Source: an uncultured Ruminococcus sp.
GTDB taxonomy: Bacteria > Bacillota > Clostridia > Oscillospirales > Ruminococcaceae
Reading direction: 5' to 3'
NCBI GenBank assembly: GCA_945868475.1
Contig: CAMBLM010000001.1
Span: 1-64,000, forward strand
Length of the DNA stretch: 64,000 bases
The notes under the pieces were generated by a model, which was not told the origin of the DNA, made no database searches, and worked only from the letters and a program-made list of their open reading frames with translations. Numbering within the stretch: the stretch's first letter is position 1; every line of letters begins with the position of its first letter. The translations under genes were made by a program, and so were the position numbers. Of this stretch, positions 1 through 8,711 are shown one piece after another.

Positions 1-74
1 ATATTATACCTTTTTTCTTGCTGCTTTTCAAGGATTTGTGCGGTTTTGCCTTAAACGCAGGATCCAATAGGGCC

Positions 75-326
75 TTATGCCTCATAGATGAATACTGCAA
101 GATCATCGGCAAAATCAAACTGTACGCATTGTTCTTCAAATTCTGCCGCATACCATACATCAATGTCCTCAAAGGGACAATAATAAACGTCATCACACAC
201 TTCCTCATACTTTATATGCTCCGTGTGCGGATCGTAAAAGCTTATAACCTTCGTGTTTTTCGGAAATGTTCTGTTTATTATCATTTTCTCAATATCTTTT
301 CTTGAACATATCAGTACATTCATCAT
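75..326 (-). pseudogene. Truncated tyrosine/dual-specificity phosphatase-like protein
   Basis: The 83 residues beginning MMNVLICSRKDIEKMI match, from memory, the first half of a small predicted protein-tyrosine-phosphatase family found in clostridia. In that family a stretch about DD.YY..FEDID is followed by the catalytic Cys-x5-Arg loop. Here the frame stops just after FADDLAVFIYEA, so the catalytic loop is missing. The frame beside the stop stays open to the window edge, which suggests a frameshift or deletion. ATG at 326 is chosen because GGAGG lies five bases upstream; an earlier in-frame start at 383 has no such site. Family assignment is moderate; truncation is directly visible. Confidence 0.45.
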
Positions 327-408
327 TTTTGCCTCCGATGATGTCATTATATTACATATGGTGTGACACTTGTGGGACAGCATAGGGACAGCATAGGTAA
401 ATTATTTG

Positions 409-437
409 TTGACATATATACATTTTTGTGATACAAT
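409..437 (+). promoter_or_regulatory. Sigma-A type promoter of the 470 gene
   Basis: TTGACA (409-414) and TACAAT (432-437) are separated by 17 bases, 33 bases before the start codon at 470, which has a GGGAGGA ribosome binding site. Confidence 0.7.
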
Positions 438-469
438 AGCGTAAAAATAAAACTCGGGAGGATATTTCT

Positions 470-1373
470 ATGAAAAACAGGCAATTATCTCAGCATGTCT
501 TTGATGACATGAAATCAGGCTGCCTTCGCCCGTTTGTTGATGCCGTGCTGAATGATGATACTCTTGATATGGAATTCAGAGGTGACAGCTTCAACATCTA
601 TTACCGAGGCGGCAGTATTTTCAAGGTCAGCCTTTCCGGAAGTGGTTACGCTGTATCATTTGATGCAAACTACGACATCAGCAAAAGCGGAAATATCTGC
701 GGAAATCCGACTATCAATGATGCTGTAAATAACATTTCTGTCTATAAGCAAACAATGGATCATTGGTTCAGTAAAAACCCAAAACTTGAACGTGAATGTC
801 AGCAGCTTATCGTAAGAGAAAACAATGCTTCAAGTATTGCAAACAGCACCGATTATTTCATGGCTGATATGGAATATACCTGCAATGATGATATTTCGGG
901 TCGCTTTGACCTTGTCGGTATTAAGTGGCTGTCAAAAAGGCTCGGAACGAAAAAATGTGAACAAGCCTGTGCTTTCGCTGATCGAGCTGAAATTTGGCGA
1001 CGGTGCCCTGAAAAATGATGCAGGAATCAAAAAGCACCTTGATGATTTTGAAGTGTTCATAAAGGATCAGGGAAAAATAGACGCTCTCTGCAAGGATATG
1101 TCCGTTGTGTTCAGGCAGAAATGTGAGCTGGGACTTATCAGCTGCCTAAAAAATTCTCAATTCGATATATGTATTTCTCCCAACGATATTGAAGTCATGT
1201 TTATTTTTGCAAATCACGATCCCGAAAGCAAAATACTTGCAAATGAACTGAAGAATATTAGTCAGATCAGTTATGATTTTCCTGTGAGAGTCGCTGTTTC
1301 TTCCATGATGGGATATGGTATATACCAAACTGTAGATATCGACGAGTTCAAAGAATTTATTGAACGAGACTGA
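470..1373 (+). pseudogene. Frameshifted nuclease-like hypothetical gene (PD-(D/E)XK-like motif)
   Basis: Two overlapping frames read as one protein of about 300 residues if joined. The first (470 to about 945) ends its sense with GRFDLVGIKWLSKR. The second (from about 945 to 1373) continues NVNKPVLSLIELKFGDGALK and runs to a stop at 1371-1373. The join falls near an A6 run at 950-955. The D...IELK spacing resembles the D-ExK core of PD-(D/E)XK nucleases, but this is motif reading only. It has its own promoter and ribosome binding site. The frameshift may be real or a homopolymer sequencing error. I do not recognise a named family. Confidence 0.6.
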
Positions 1374-1427
1374 AATATTACAATAACAGAGGTCAGCATA
1401 CAGACAATTTCCCGAAAAGGAATAAAT

Positions 1428-1514
1428 ATGAACAATAATAAGATAAAGCTCCTTCGCATTCTTCAGATACTTCAGGATACTGACATAGAGTTGGACGATG
1501 CCATTGAGAGGTAA
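1428..1514 (+). pseudogene. Short ORF, possible N-terminal remnant of a WYL-type regulator
   Basis: A 28-codon frame starting MNNNKIKLLRILQILQDTD follows an AAAGG site. The opening resembles the KxKLLxLxxIL start of helix-turn-helix/WYL proteins, but nothing further is present. It may be only a leader or chance ORF. The rest of 1515-1736 holds no gene that I can see apart from the leader of the spoVT-like gene. Confidence 0.2.
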
Positions 1515-1736
1515 ATATTATAATAAGTCTATAAAGCATCATCTGCATCAATTTTCATGTTCAAAAAGATTTCTGATTTTTTCTCCAAAATTCGCCCAAA
1601 TTTTCCCTAATAAAATTTCAAAAACAAGTGAATAAACCTGCCTGCGATACAAAAACTATATTCACAAAGTCTTGAAACCGACGTCCACTTTAAACGCCGG
1701 AAAAATATTTCGTAATTTTAATCGGAGGAAAATAGA

Positions 1737-1901
1737 ATGAAAGCTACAGGAATCGTCAGAAGAATAGATGACCTCGGACGTGTTGTTATCCCCAAGGAGA
1801 TCCGCCGCACTATGCGTATCCACGAAGGCGACCCGTTACTGACAACAATTACACTTGCAGAGAGGGTTATTGGTGTGGCGGAGAGGTTCGGGGGTACATA
1901 A
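1737..1901 (+). pseudogene. spoVT: spoVT-like regulator, 5' part, interrupted by the element
   Basis: The frame opens with MKATGIVRRIDDLGRVVIPK, the classic AbrB/SpoVT swapped-hairpin DNA-binding domain, after a GGAGG site. It follows the family to RIHEGDP (residue 33) and then diverges into LLTTITLAERVIGVAERFGG and a stop at residue 54. The expected continuation (LEIYTSADGEVIFKKY) is found at 34657-35098. The break coincides with a 15-bp sequence present at both places. SpoVT is a late forespore transcription regulator in Bacillus; here the AbrB head is cut from its GAF-like tail by integration. The 54-residue product might still dimerise and bind DNA. Confidence 0.9.
1823..1837 (+). repeat. 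attL core of the integrated element
   Basis: CGAAGGCGACCCGTT is identical to 34642-34656. Left of it is spoVT; right of it is element sequence. It encodes EGDP in the same reading phase in both contexts. Confidence 0.85.
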
Positions 1902-2005
1902 TTTTTCCGTTATAAAAAATATCTCTTGAATATGCTTTGGGAATATGATATAATATAATAAATGAATATGACAAAGTATGATATTCTTTCGAAGGAGGTA
2001 TATAC

Positions 2006-2236
2006 ATGAATAAAACAGTTACATTGCGCAATAACCGTTCTGTTACTGTTATTTCTTCAAACAAGCCAAACGACGGTATCTCCGAAAGCGATGCGGAAAT
2101 GGATATAAGAGCAAGAGAAGCTGTCAGATCGGCGATAAACAAGGCCGTTATCTGCAAAAAGCCAATTGCAAAATATGACAAAGTAAATAAAAGAGCATAT
2201 ATAGAAACCGCTGACGGAGTAAAAAAATATGTCTGA
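2006..2236 (+). CDS. Small partner (putative antitoxin) of the zeta-like toxin
   Basis: A 76-residue protein beginning MNKTVTLRNNRSVTVIS, preceded by a strong GAAGGAGG site. It overlaps the zeta-like gene by eight bases, so the two are translationally coupled. The middle part (AEMDIRAREAVRSAINKAV) is helical and charged, and the end (YDKVNKRAYIETADGVKKYV) could be an insertion arm. Position and size suggest an antitoxin; I see no known antitoxin fold by eye. Confidence 0.6.
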   Translation: MNKTVTLRNNRSVTVISSNKPNDGISESDAEMDIRAREAVRSAINKAVICKKPIAKYDKVNKRAYIETADGVKKYV

Positions 2237-2783
2237 ACGTAAACCGATGGTTCTTGTGCTTGCCGGTCCAAACGGCTCGGGTAAAAGCACAATCACACAA
2301 TTCTTTGATATTGTCGGAAATTACACAAATGCTGATGATATGGTTGCATCAACGGGAATGAGCAACGAAGAAGCTGCTGTTCTTGCGGACAAAATGAGGT
2401 ATCGTTCCATTGAGTTGAAGGAAGACTTCACTTTTGAAACTGTTCTTTCCTCACATTACAAAATAGATATCCTTGAAAAAGCAAAATCGGAAGGATATTT
2501 CATAAAGTGTATTTTCGTACTCACGGTTGACCCCTCTGTAAATGTTGCACGAGTAGCCGCAAGGGTTGCACTCGGCGGTCACGATGTTGACGAATCAAAG
2601 ATAAGAAGCAGGTATGAAAAATCTCTTGCAAATATCAAGAGATTAATGGAAATATGTGATATTCTCCACGTTTATGATAACACGGTAGAACCGGTGCGCA
2701 TCATAAGAAAGCATAAAGATGATATTTCAATTTTCCCAAATGAGCTTTGGTCTGAACAGAGGATACTGGAATTGATTTCCTGA
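2229..2783 (+). CDS. Zeta-toxin family P-loop kinase
   Basis: The 184-residue protein has a Walker A motif LAGPNGSGKSTITQFF at residues 11-26, followed by a TNADDMV segment and ETVLSSHYKIDILEKAK. Zeta toxins and related UDP-N-acetylglucosamine or nucleotide kinases look like this, and the length is usual for the short chromosomal forms. It is coupled to the small upstream gene, as in epsilon-zeta-like modules. A hairpin at 2862-2884 probably ends the transcript. Family kinase activity is known; the substrate here is not. Confidence 0.75.
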   Translation: MSERKPMVLVLAGPNGSGKSTITQFFDIVGNYTNADDMVASTGMSNEEAAVLADKMRYRSIELKEDFTFETVLSSHYKIDILEKAKSEGYFIKCIFVLTVDPSVNVARVAARVALGGHDVDESKIRSRYEKSLANIKRLMEICDILHVYDNTVEPVRIIRKHKDDISIFPNELWSEQRILELIS

Positions 2784-2792
2784 TGCAAATGA

Positions 2793-2855
2793 TTTCACGA
2801 CTTTGGCGTTCCCCTGCTTACTCCAAAAGAAGCAATAGAAAAATTCGATAAGTAA
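2793..2855 (+). pseudogene. Possible C-terminal scrap of another toxin gene
   Basis: Twenty codons reading FHDFGVPLLTPKEAIEKFDK end at TAA and begin just after an in-frame TGA. The tail resembles C-termini of PIN-type toxins (GV..LTP.EA...F). It may be a chance frame. Confidence 0.2.
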
Positions 2856-2861
2856 TTTTGT

Positions 2862-2890
2862 AGGATTTCCTTGCAGGAAGTCCTATTTTT
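2862..2890 (+). terminator. Intrinsic terminator of the zeta operon
   Basis: AGGATTTCC and GGAAGTCCT flank TTGCA and are followed by ATTTTTA. Confidence 0.65.
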
Positions 2891-2913
2891 ATACTAAAGG
2901 TACGTATTATAAT

Positions 2914-2952
2914 TTTAGTCAAGTACAATTATGCAAATCATACTTGACTAAA
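2914..2952. repeat. 39-bp palindromic repeat, copy 1
   Basis: TTTAGTCAAGTA and TACTTGACTAAA are perfect 12-base arms around CAATTATGCAAATCA. A near-identical copy lies at 18339-18377. Both lie next to the 3' end of DUF4143-type ATPase sequence. Confidence 0.8.
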
Positions 2953-3036
2953 TTCAGCCATTTATTCTTATTCGCAAATTACTTTGTCCTTTTCTCAAAC
3001 CTGCTTTATGTTAGAATTCCAGCTAATCAATTAAAC

Positions 3037-4374
3037 TCAACACTTTTCTTTCAGCCACTTCTTTATAAGGAATGTCACAAAATACGGAAATGTATAAAAT
3101 TTGCCGTTAAACCCGATGTTTCCACGATTAAGCTTTATGCCATATTTAATATCGGGATATTTTTCGCTTTCGATAAGCTTGTTAAGTGACGGTGTACTGC
3201 TATCCTTTGCCTTTACTTCCACAGGGATAAGTGAATCTGCGTCACGCACAAAGAAATCCATTTCTATTGTGCTCTTTTCATTTCTGAAAAAATACAGATC
3301 ATAGCCCGACTTCACAAGCATATCCGCAACAATGTTCTCATAAAGTGCGCCCTTATATGTGTTAAAGTTCTTATTTGCCCTCAGATCATCCTGCACTTCT
3401 TCATCAAGAGAACCTACAAGCAACCCCGTATCTCTGAAATACAGCTTGTAGTTATCGGGATTGTAGTTGCCTTTTAACGGCAGACACGGCATATCCATAC
3501 AATAGCATATATTAACTATTCCTGCATTGCTGAGCCAATCGACCGTACCCACATAATCTCTGTTCCTTGCATTTCGTGCTACCTTTGAAATTTGGAATTT
3601 CTTGTTGTCATTACCGAGAAATACGGGGATCTTACGATATATATTCAGTATTTTTCCCTGATCAAGTCCTGCTGCATATTTTGTGATATCCTCTTCATAA
3701 TCAAGAAGTATCTGCTTCTGCATTTTCAGAGTACCGCTGTAGTTTTTCTTTGTTACAAAGGAATTGACTATTGCAGGCATTCCGCCTATTATCATATATT
3801 CATTGAAGTTTTCAAGCATTACGCTCATTTCCAGCTCGGAGAACGGCTTCATATCAAGCATGTGACAAAACAGATCATCTATATGTTCCTGCTTATATCC
3901 CTTTGCCCACAAGAATTCTTCAAAATCCATTGAATGCATTTCATAGTCTTCTTTATATCCCACGCTGTTTGATTCGATCTGTTTATAGCTGATACCCATA
4001 AGCGAACCAGAGCAGATAACATCGTAACGACCGTCCTGCTTGAAAAATTTCAAGCTTGTAGCACAGTTCGGACACGCCTGCAGCTCATCAAAAAATATCA
4101 GCGTATCCCCTTCCGGAAATTCAAGCTCAGGATTTATCAAAGATATATTTTTTATGATAGTATCGGTATCAAATCCGTTATCAAAGATGTCGCAGAACTC
4201 TTTATGCAGCACAAAATTGATCTCGATCACGTTTTTGTAATTCTTTTTTGCAAAATATCGTATTGATTCGGTTTTTCCGATCTGACGTGCGCCTTTTACA
4301 ATAAGCGGAAGTCTTTCAGGATCTGCCCTCCATTCTTCAAGGAAGCTGTCAATTTTTCTTTTCAGAAGCTTCAT
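3037..4374 (-). CDS. AAA ATPase with DUF4143 C-terminal domain
   Basis: A 445-residue protein starting MKLLKRKIDSFLEEW. It has a Walker A motif VKGARQIGKTES near residue 28, a Walker B-like TLIFFDELQACP near residue 93, and a C-terminal DUF4143 region with EMDFFVRDADSLIPVEVKAK, a PD-(D/E)XK-like nuclease core. Such MNS-clade ATPases are common in clostridial mobile DNA and are poorly understood; roles in DNA targeting or conflict have been proposed. The ATG at 4374 is preferred to TTG at 4386. The last ~30 codons have a close copy as a remnant at 18447-18545. Confidence 0.8.
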   Translation of the reverse strand: MKLLKRKIDSFLEEWRADPERLPLIVKGARQIGKTESIRYFAKKNYKNVIEINFVLHKEFCDIFDNGFDTDTIIKNISLINPELEFPEGDTLIFFDELQACPNCATSLKFFKQDGRYDVICSGSLMGISYKQIESNSVGYKEDYEMHSMDFEEFLWAKGYKQEHIDDLFCHMLDMKPFSELEMSVMLENFNEYMIIGGMPAIVNSFVTKKNYSGTLKMQKQILLDYEEDITKYAAGLDQGKILNIYRKIPVFLGNDNKKFQISKVARNARNRDYVGTVDWLSNAGIVNICYCMDMPCLPLKGNYNPDNYKLYFRDTGLLVGSLDEEVQDDLRANKNFNTYKGALYENIVADMLVKSGYDLYFFRNEKSTIEMDFFVRDADSLIPVEVKAKDSSTPSLNKLIESEKYPDIKYGIKLNRGNIGFNGKFYTFPYFVTFLIKKWLKEKC

Positions 4375-4602
4375 ATCATCACCCAATATTTATTATATCA
4401 CATTATTCTAAAATTATCAAGAGATGCTTTCACAAAATTCTTGTTGATATGTATATGTATTTCACAAAATTCTCTTATATCAAGAACATCTATGTATTAT
4501 TCTTGCTCCAAACAAAGCCAATAGCGGCAGTTTTGCGGTATTGCCAATATTGTTGATACCATTTAATTTTCGATATCTATCAGCGATGAGATATGAATAA
4601 TA

Positions 4603-4641
4603 CCCTCGGTAAAGCAAGAGCTCCTATAGCTTTACCGAGGG
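4603..4641. terminator. Strong stem-loop downstream of the AlbA_2 gene
   Basis: CCCTCGGTAAAGC (4603-4615) pairs with GCTTTACCGAGGG (4629-4641). The T-rich tract lies on the plus side, but the hairpin is 38 bases past the stop of the minus-strand gene at 4679, so it probably serves as its transcript end. Apart from it, 4375-4678 holds no gene that I can see. Confidence 0.55.
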
Positions 4642-4678
4642 CAGTTTGTTTTCTTTATAAACCGAAATATCGGATCAT

Positions 4679-6163
4679 TTATTCCTTATCACCATAATTC
4701 ACATTCTCAATTCCAAGCTTAACCTTGTTCCCGTCCATTACCTTAACAATAAGCTTTTCCGCAAGCATTCTGTCAACCTCGGCGGTAAGCTTTGCGGATA
4801 TTCCCTTATATCCCAATGCCTTTGCAAGCTCATTTTTGGAAAGAGGTTTTTCTTTTAGTGCTTCAATTATCCTGCTGCGATATGCCTCTGTCTTTTCGGA
4901 AATGTGTTTTTCTTCCGCAAAATATGGGTGAACCGGTATTGTGACCGAAAGGTAATTTCTATTTTCGTCCATATCAAAAATAGGAAGTGCCGAGCCGTTA
5001 TCCCTCAATGCCTTTATTGCATTTGGGAAGCCCGTGTTACGTCCTTCAATAAGCTTCAGCTCTTTAAGGAAATCACCGATACGGCGGTTGCGGTATATTC
5101 TTGCTCTTATCTGATATTCTTCAATACTCTTGTCCGATATACTGCGGTCAAACCCCGGGAAACTTGTTATTTCAATAGCATTCGGAGTTATTCTTACGGT
5201 AATAGGCTCGTTAACCTGATAAGAACGATGATACACAGCATTTGCAAGTATCTCCTCTATTGCCGCATAAGGATAATTTGCTATACGAATTGCCTCTGCC
5301 CTTTGATCGGATTTTATCGTGACTTCTTTCAACGTGTAATTCTTTATATATGCCAATGCGTCACGAAGCTGTCGCTGGATAGGACCTGTAAAAGTCTTTT
5401 CAACCATATTTGTACCTGTCGGATCGGGGATATCAACAACCTCAATTTTTGCATAACGGAAATACTTCTCGGGACGCTCGGAAAACATCAGAATTCCAAC
5501 ATTAAGCGGTTTAAGACTTTCGGGCGGACCTGCAACAAGCTGCATATCCTTTGCAATATCAATTACATCCATTTTGACGGAATGTTCATACAAATCGCTG
5601 CCTATCTCCTTAAGATGCTGCCTGAGCAGTCCAAGATCCAGGTCGGACACATCAGCGGCAAGATTTGGTCTGTCATCAAAGGGAATATCCGTTGAAACAT
5701 AGAACAGTTCCTTTTCCTCATCGGGAGAAGCAACGATCGTACTGCTGAATTTGCGGATATAATAAAGCTTATTGGATTTCTCCGAGAATACGTCTTTTGA
5801 TGCTTTATACGGTCTGCCGCAGCCGCCCGATACCCATATAACTATAACATATTTGCCTTGGAAAAGAACGGGCTCGATAACAGGGTTGTATAACGGCTCA
5901 ATGCAATGGCACAGCCCAATAAGCTCCTTTAAAATGCCGTCAATACGCTCCTTTTCAATTCCTCTTACAGGCAATATGGGTGCTCCGTCTTTTTCATCAA
6001 CACCTATGACAATATACCCTCCGCCTACATTATCAATATCATTTGCAAACGCACAGATACTATGAATAACCGGATTAGGATTCCGGTCGCCCTTGAACTC
6101 AATTCGTGTAGACTCAACAACACGCCGGTTTATCAATTCATCGATATTTACAGGTATAGCCAT
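4679..6163 (-). CDS. AlbA_2 (Schlafen-type) DNA-binding, ATPase-like protein
   Basis: A 494-residue protein. Residues ~10-130 hold the AlbA_2 signature (STRIEFKGDRNPNPVIHSIC, then ANDIDNVGGGYIVIGVDEKDG). A central region with ILANAVYHRSYQ...ITSFPG and EGRNTGFPNAIKALRDNG matches the HATPase_c_4-like part of this family. The end (KNELAKALGYKGISAKLTAE) is a winged helix. These proteins are usually annotated as ATP-binding or predicted transcriptional regulators and are frequent in mobile islands. The start at 6163 follows GGAGG by seven bases, replacing an upstream in-frame start. Confidence 0.8.
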   Translation of the reverse strand: MAIPVNIDELINRRVVESTRIEFKGDRNPNPVIHSICAFANDIDNVGGGYIVIGVDEKDGAPILPVRGIEKERIDGILKELIGLCHCIEPLYNPVIEPVLFQGKYVIVIWVSGGCGRPYKASKDVFSEKSNKLYYIRKFSSTIVASPDEEKELFYVSTDIPFDDRPNLAADVSDLDLGLLRQHLKEIGSDLYEHSVKMDVIDIAKDMQLVAGPPESLKPLNVGILMFSERPEKYFRYAKIEVVDIPDPTGTNMVEKTFTGPIQRQLRDALAYIKNYTLKEVTIKSDQRAEAIRIANYPYAAIEEILANAVYHRSYQVNEPITVRITPNAIEITSFPGFDRSISDKSIEEYQIRARIYRNRRIGDFLKELKLIEGRNTGFPNAIKALRDNGSALPIFDMDENRNYLSVTIPVHPYFAEEKHISEKTEAYRSRIIEALKEKPLSKNELAKALGYKGISAKLTAEVDRMLAEKLIVKVMDGNKVKLGIENVNYGDKE

Positions 6164-6416
6164 TTCTGCGCCTCCATTCTGCTTGTTTTCTATATTGTAA
6201 CACTCCAACAGATCGTTGTCGACACTTCCGATAAAATTTTTATCGAAACCTTCGACATTTTATTATCGATATCGCCGAAATGTGCTTTTATTTTTGATAT
6301 TTTGACAGTACGGAGATAATATGTTCGATTGATCGTAACCGTCAAATCCTCCCCCGTCCATAAACAAACCCAGCCCTCCGCCGAACCAAATCAGCGGAGA
6401 GCTTTTATCTACCCGA

Positions 6417-6713
6417 TCATTCATTCCAAGGCATAACAGGCGCATCGGAAGTAAGCAGCCTGTCAAAATAATCCTCAACATTTATCCCGTTAGCACAAGC
6501 AGTAACCGCAAGGGAGTAGATCAGCGCACTTGCCCTTGCACCATTTTGCGTATTCGAGAATAACCAATTTTTTATCCCCACAACAAAAGGCCGAATAGCA
6601 TTTTCAGCTCTGTTGTTGTCTATGGAAACATACGGAGATTCAAGAAATCTGTAAAGATATTTCTTCTCATTCAAATTATACTGCCTCAAGGGTATTCGTT
6701 TCGATTTTTTCAA
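6417..6713 (-). pseudogene. IS66 transposase C-terminal remnant
   Basis: The 98 codons contain IDNNRAENAIRPFVVGIKNW and SNTQNGARASALIYSL, the conserved C-terminal block of IS66 family transposases around the last catalytic Glu. The first ~400 residues are missing and no terminal repeats are obvious. It abuts the downstream end of the SUKH gene (23 bases away). Confidence 0.85.
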
Positions 6714-6735
6714 ATTTATTATGCCGAACAGAATT

Positions 6736-7128
6736 TTAATATAAGCTATTCAAAAACTCAGAAAGGCTCTTTTCGGTAGAACTTACCTCGCTCGTTTCAT
6801 GGTCCCAAAAGACCACTTTGTTATTTTTGTTGGAATAGCAAATATAATTACCAAACGGGTCTATCGCAAATGGAACAAGCGACTTATCTTCCATTGATGA
6901 TAGAGCAGTATAAACTGTATCTGTATCCAGTTCTCCCTCGTTGAAAGACAGGATAGCTCCAACCACTCTTTCTGTTGCTCCGAGCATAAAATTATACTTA
7001 GATGGTGTAGCAGCGTTAGCTGTAAGAATCAACGCTCTAAGTTCCTCAGAAATCGTGACTCCATAATTCTTTTCAATGTCGGAAAACACATTCGGATTTG
7101 CTACATCAATTTTGTATTTCCAATTCAT
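6736..7128 (-). CDS. SMI1/KNR4 (SUKH-1) family immunity protein
   Basis: 130 residues. Features fitting SUKH-1 proteins are the DIEKNYGVTISEELRALIL opening, a GATERVVGAILSF segment and the FAIDPFGNYICYS strand with a following VVFWDHET, typical of SMI1/KNR4 immunity proteins of polymorphic toxins. It begins 11 bases after the HNH toxin gene, with a GGAAGGGA site, which is the usual toxin-immunity order. Its likely job is to bind and block the nuclease domain of the preceding gene in the producing cell. It is the last gene of the operon; an IS66 scrap follows. Confidence 0.85.
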   Translation of the reverse strand: MNWKYKIDVANPNVFSDIEKNYGVTISEELRALILTANAATPSKYNFMLGATERVVGAILSFNEGELDTDTVYTALSSMEDKSLVPFAIDPFGNYICYSNKNNKVVFWDHETSEVSSTEKSLSEFLNSLY

Positions 7129-7139
7129 ATTATCCCTTC

Positions 7140-7883
7140 CTATCTACAATCAGCCCCGCCGCCCCAAATGCAGCGTCCACCTGTGTGCCTACAGATATTA
7201 TGAACATCGGCATTTACGAGTTGCATTCTTCCCGGCACTTCATTATGATGCCATGTTAATCCAGAGATTCGTGGTTCACCATTCTTGATTTGATCAATCT
7301 GTCTCGGTGTGAATTGAGCAGCAAAGTCGGGGTCGGTTTCTATTCGTTTTGCTAACCTCTGCATACAATACTTAAATTGTTCGGTATCGGATGCGTTTAG
7401 CATATTTTTAGGCAAATTAGTATCAAACTTGCTTTCAAATCTTGGGAAAACACCTTCGACTTTTTCTCCGTTTACTGTAAAGGTATGCCGTCTGTATTCG
7501 ACATTCGTCCCTGGATAAGTTTGACCCTCCAAGCCTTCGTTGATGGTAGAAATATGACGAGGAGTTTTTACTTCTCTGGTCGTATTTGTAAGCTTATTGC
7601 TAACCTCGTCTGTTAGACGCTGCAAAGTTAAGTCGCTGCAGAAAAATTCCTCTTTTTCGCTGCCAAATCGGACGGGTGCTTCGCTATGTTCGACGTTGAC
7701 CTTACCCAAGGTAACGTGTTCGGATTCTAAAGGGTTTCCAAGCTTTCCGAAATCGGGTTTTGTTTCAGCACCTTCAGCAACTTTTTTAACGCCTTCTACC
7801 GCTGCTTTGGAAGTTTCTTTTGCAACTTCCTTTAATGCTTCTTTAGCTGCCTCTAAAGAAACTGTGACAAATTCCAACATCAT
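7140..7883 (-). CDS. HNH/WHH-type nuclease toxin
   Basis: About 247 residues. The N-terminus (roughly residues 1-45) is an Ala/Lys/Glu-rich amphipathic helix with no signal peptide. The C-terminal third is a toxin nuclease of the HNH/EndoVII group: FTPRQIDQIKNGEPRISG, then LTWHHNEVPGRMQLV and DVHNICRHTGG, i.e. the paired His of the WHH signature and the final His before a GG. Such domains are DNases in polymorphic toxins. The SUKH gene immediately downstream supports this. Three adjacent starts (7886 GTG, 7883 ATG, 7880 ATG) follow GGAGG; ATG at 7883 is a compromise. The metallopeptidase gene ends 24 bases upstream. Confidence 0.85.
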   Translation of the reverse strand: MMLEFVTVSLEAAKEALKEVAKETSKAAVEGVKKVAEGAETKPDFGKLGNPLESEHVTLGKVNVEHSEAPVRFGSEKEEFFCSDLTLQRLTDEVSNKLTNTTREVKTPRHISTINEGLEGQTYPGTNVEYRRHTFTVNGEKVEGVFPRFESKFDTNLPKNMLNASDTEQFKYCMQRLAKRIETDPDFAAQFTPRQIDQIKNGEPRISGLTWHHNEVPGRMQLVNADVHNICRHTGGRCIWGGGADCR

Positions 7884-7910
7884 CACCTCCTACATATTTG
7901 TGGGCGCAAC

Positions 7911-8711
7911 TCATCCTGCGTATCTGTCCAGAATAACCGCTTCCAGCATTCTTTTGAAGTAAGACTCTTGTGCCCACGCTTCTGCCTCATAAGGAGAGCG
8001 GAGATAACTCACTCTGCTTTTTGGGGTTCCTCGATTGGTTTTCAAGTATTGAATAAGGTCCAAAAGCCTTGTATCTGTGGTCAGTCCAGGTGCGACACAA
8101 TCAATAGAGGCATACTGCTTCATATGAATCATCTCGTGATATATAGTTGACATAGCCTCAAAGTAGTCATCCGTCAAATATTCCAGATTAACATTCAATG
8201 TAGGTATCCCAATAATGTCAACCCCACCGTTATTCAACGGCTTCACTTTACATGAAGCCTGAGCCATGTAATCCTCTCCGGAAACGGCGATAGGCTTAAT
8301 GCCTTTTATCCAATCCTCCGGAAGATTAAGTTCTTTCCCGATAATCTCAGTTGCTTTGCTCAACATATCCATTCTTTGCTCAAATGTTGCTTCTTTCCAC
8401 GCCAATGGAGTAATGCCATAGTCACATAAATATTCCGAACACTCTTTGGAAATATCGTTGTACCGTAGAGAAAGATAAGGGTTATCTTTTTCAATACAAG
8501 TACCAAACAGGTTCAAGCGTGTATTAAGTTGAGGAAATTCTGAGGAATACAGAGCATCAATCTGTGGCTGAGCAACTTCAGAAGGAAAGCGTTCTTTTAT
8601 GAGAGAACCAAAACCATTAGGCTTAATTGCACCAAGTTCCGCTACTTCACTTGCAGTTACGGCTACTTCGGCGTTTTTTTCAACAGCTAAGCCTATACTT
8701 TCTCCTATCAT
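7911..8711 (-). CDS. HExxH zinc metallopeptidase-like protein
   Basis: 266 residues. AMSTIYHEMIHMKQYAS near residues 184-200 is a zincin HExxH motif, followed after ~40 residues by RSPYEAEAWAQESYF, in which a Glu could be the third zinc ligand. The N-terminal ~30 residues (AVEKNAEVAVTASEVAEL) are Ala/Glu/Val-rich, like the start of the nuclease toxin, suggesting a shared recognition segment. Its start overlaps the HerA stop (ATGA), so translation is coupled. It may process or release the toxin, or act as an effector itself; both are inference. Confidence 0.75.
   Translation of the reverse strand: MIGESIGLAVEKNAEVAVTASEVAELGAIKPNGFGSLIKERFPSEVAQPQIDALYSSEFPQLNTRLNLFGTCIEKDNPYLSLRYNDISKECSEYLCDYGITPLAWKEATFEQRMDMLSKATEIIGKELNLPEDWIKGIKPIAVSGEDYMAQASCKVKPLNNGGVDIIGIPTLNVNLEYLTDDYFEAMSTIYHEMIHMKQYASIDCVAPGLTTDTRLLDLIQYLKTNRGTPKSRVSYLRSPYEAEAWAQESYFKRMLEAVILDRYAG

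Noticed and set aside
1867-2292. A 141-codon minus-strand frame opposite the antitoxin
   Set aside because: Shadow of the two small coupled plus-strand genes, which have a strong ribosome binding site and a P-loop.
4904-5695. A 263-codon plus-strand frame opposite the AlbA_2 gene
   Set aside because: It is the antisense shadow of a gene with clear domains and a good start.
6263-6481. A 72-codon minus-strand frame overlapping the IS66 remnant
   Set aside because: It lies out of frame with the transposase block and has no leader; probably IS debris.
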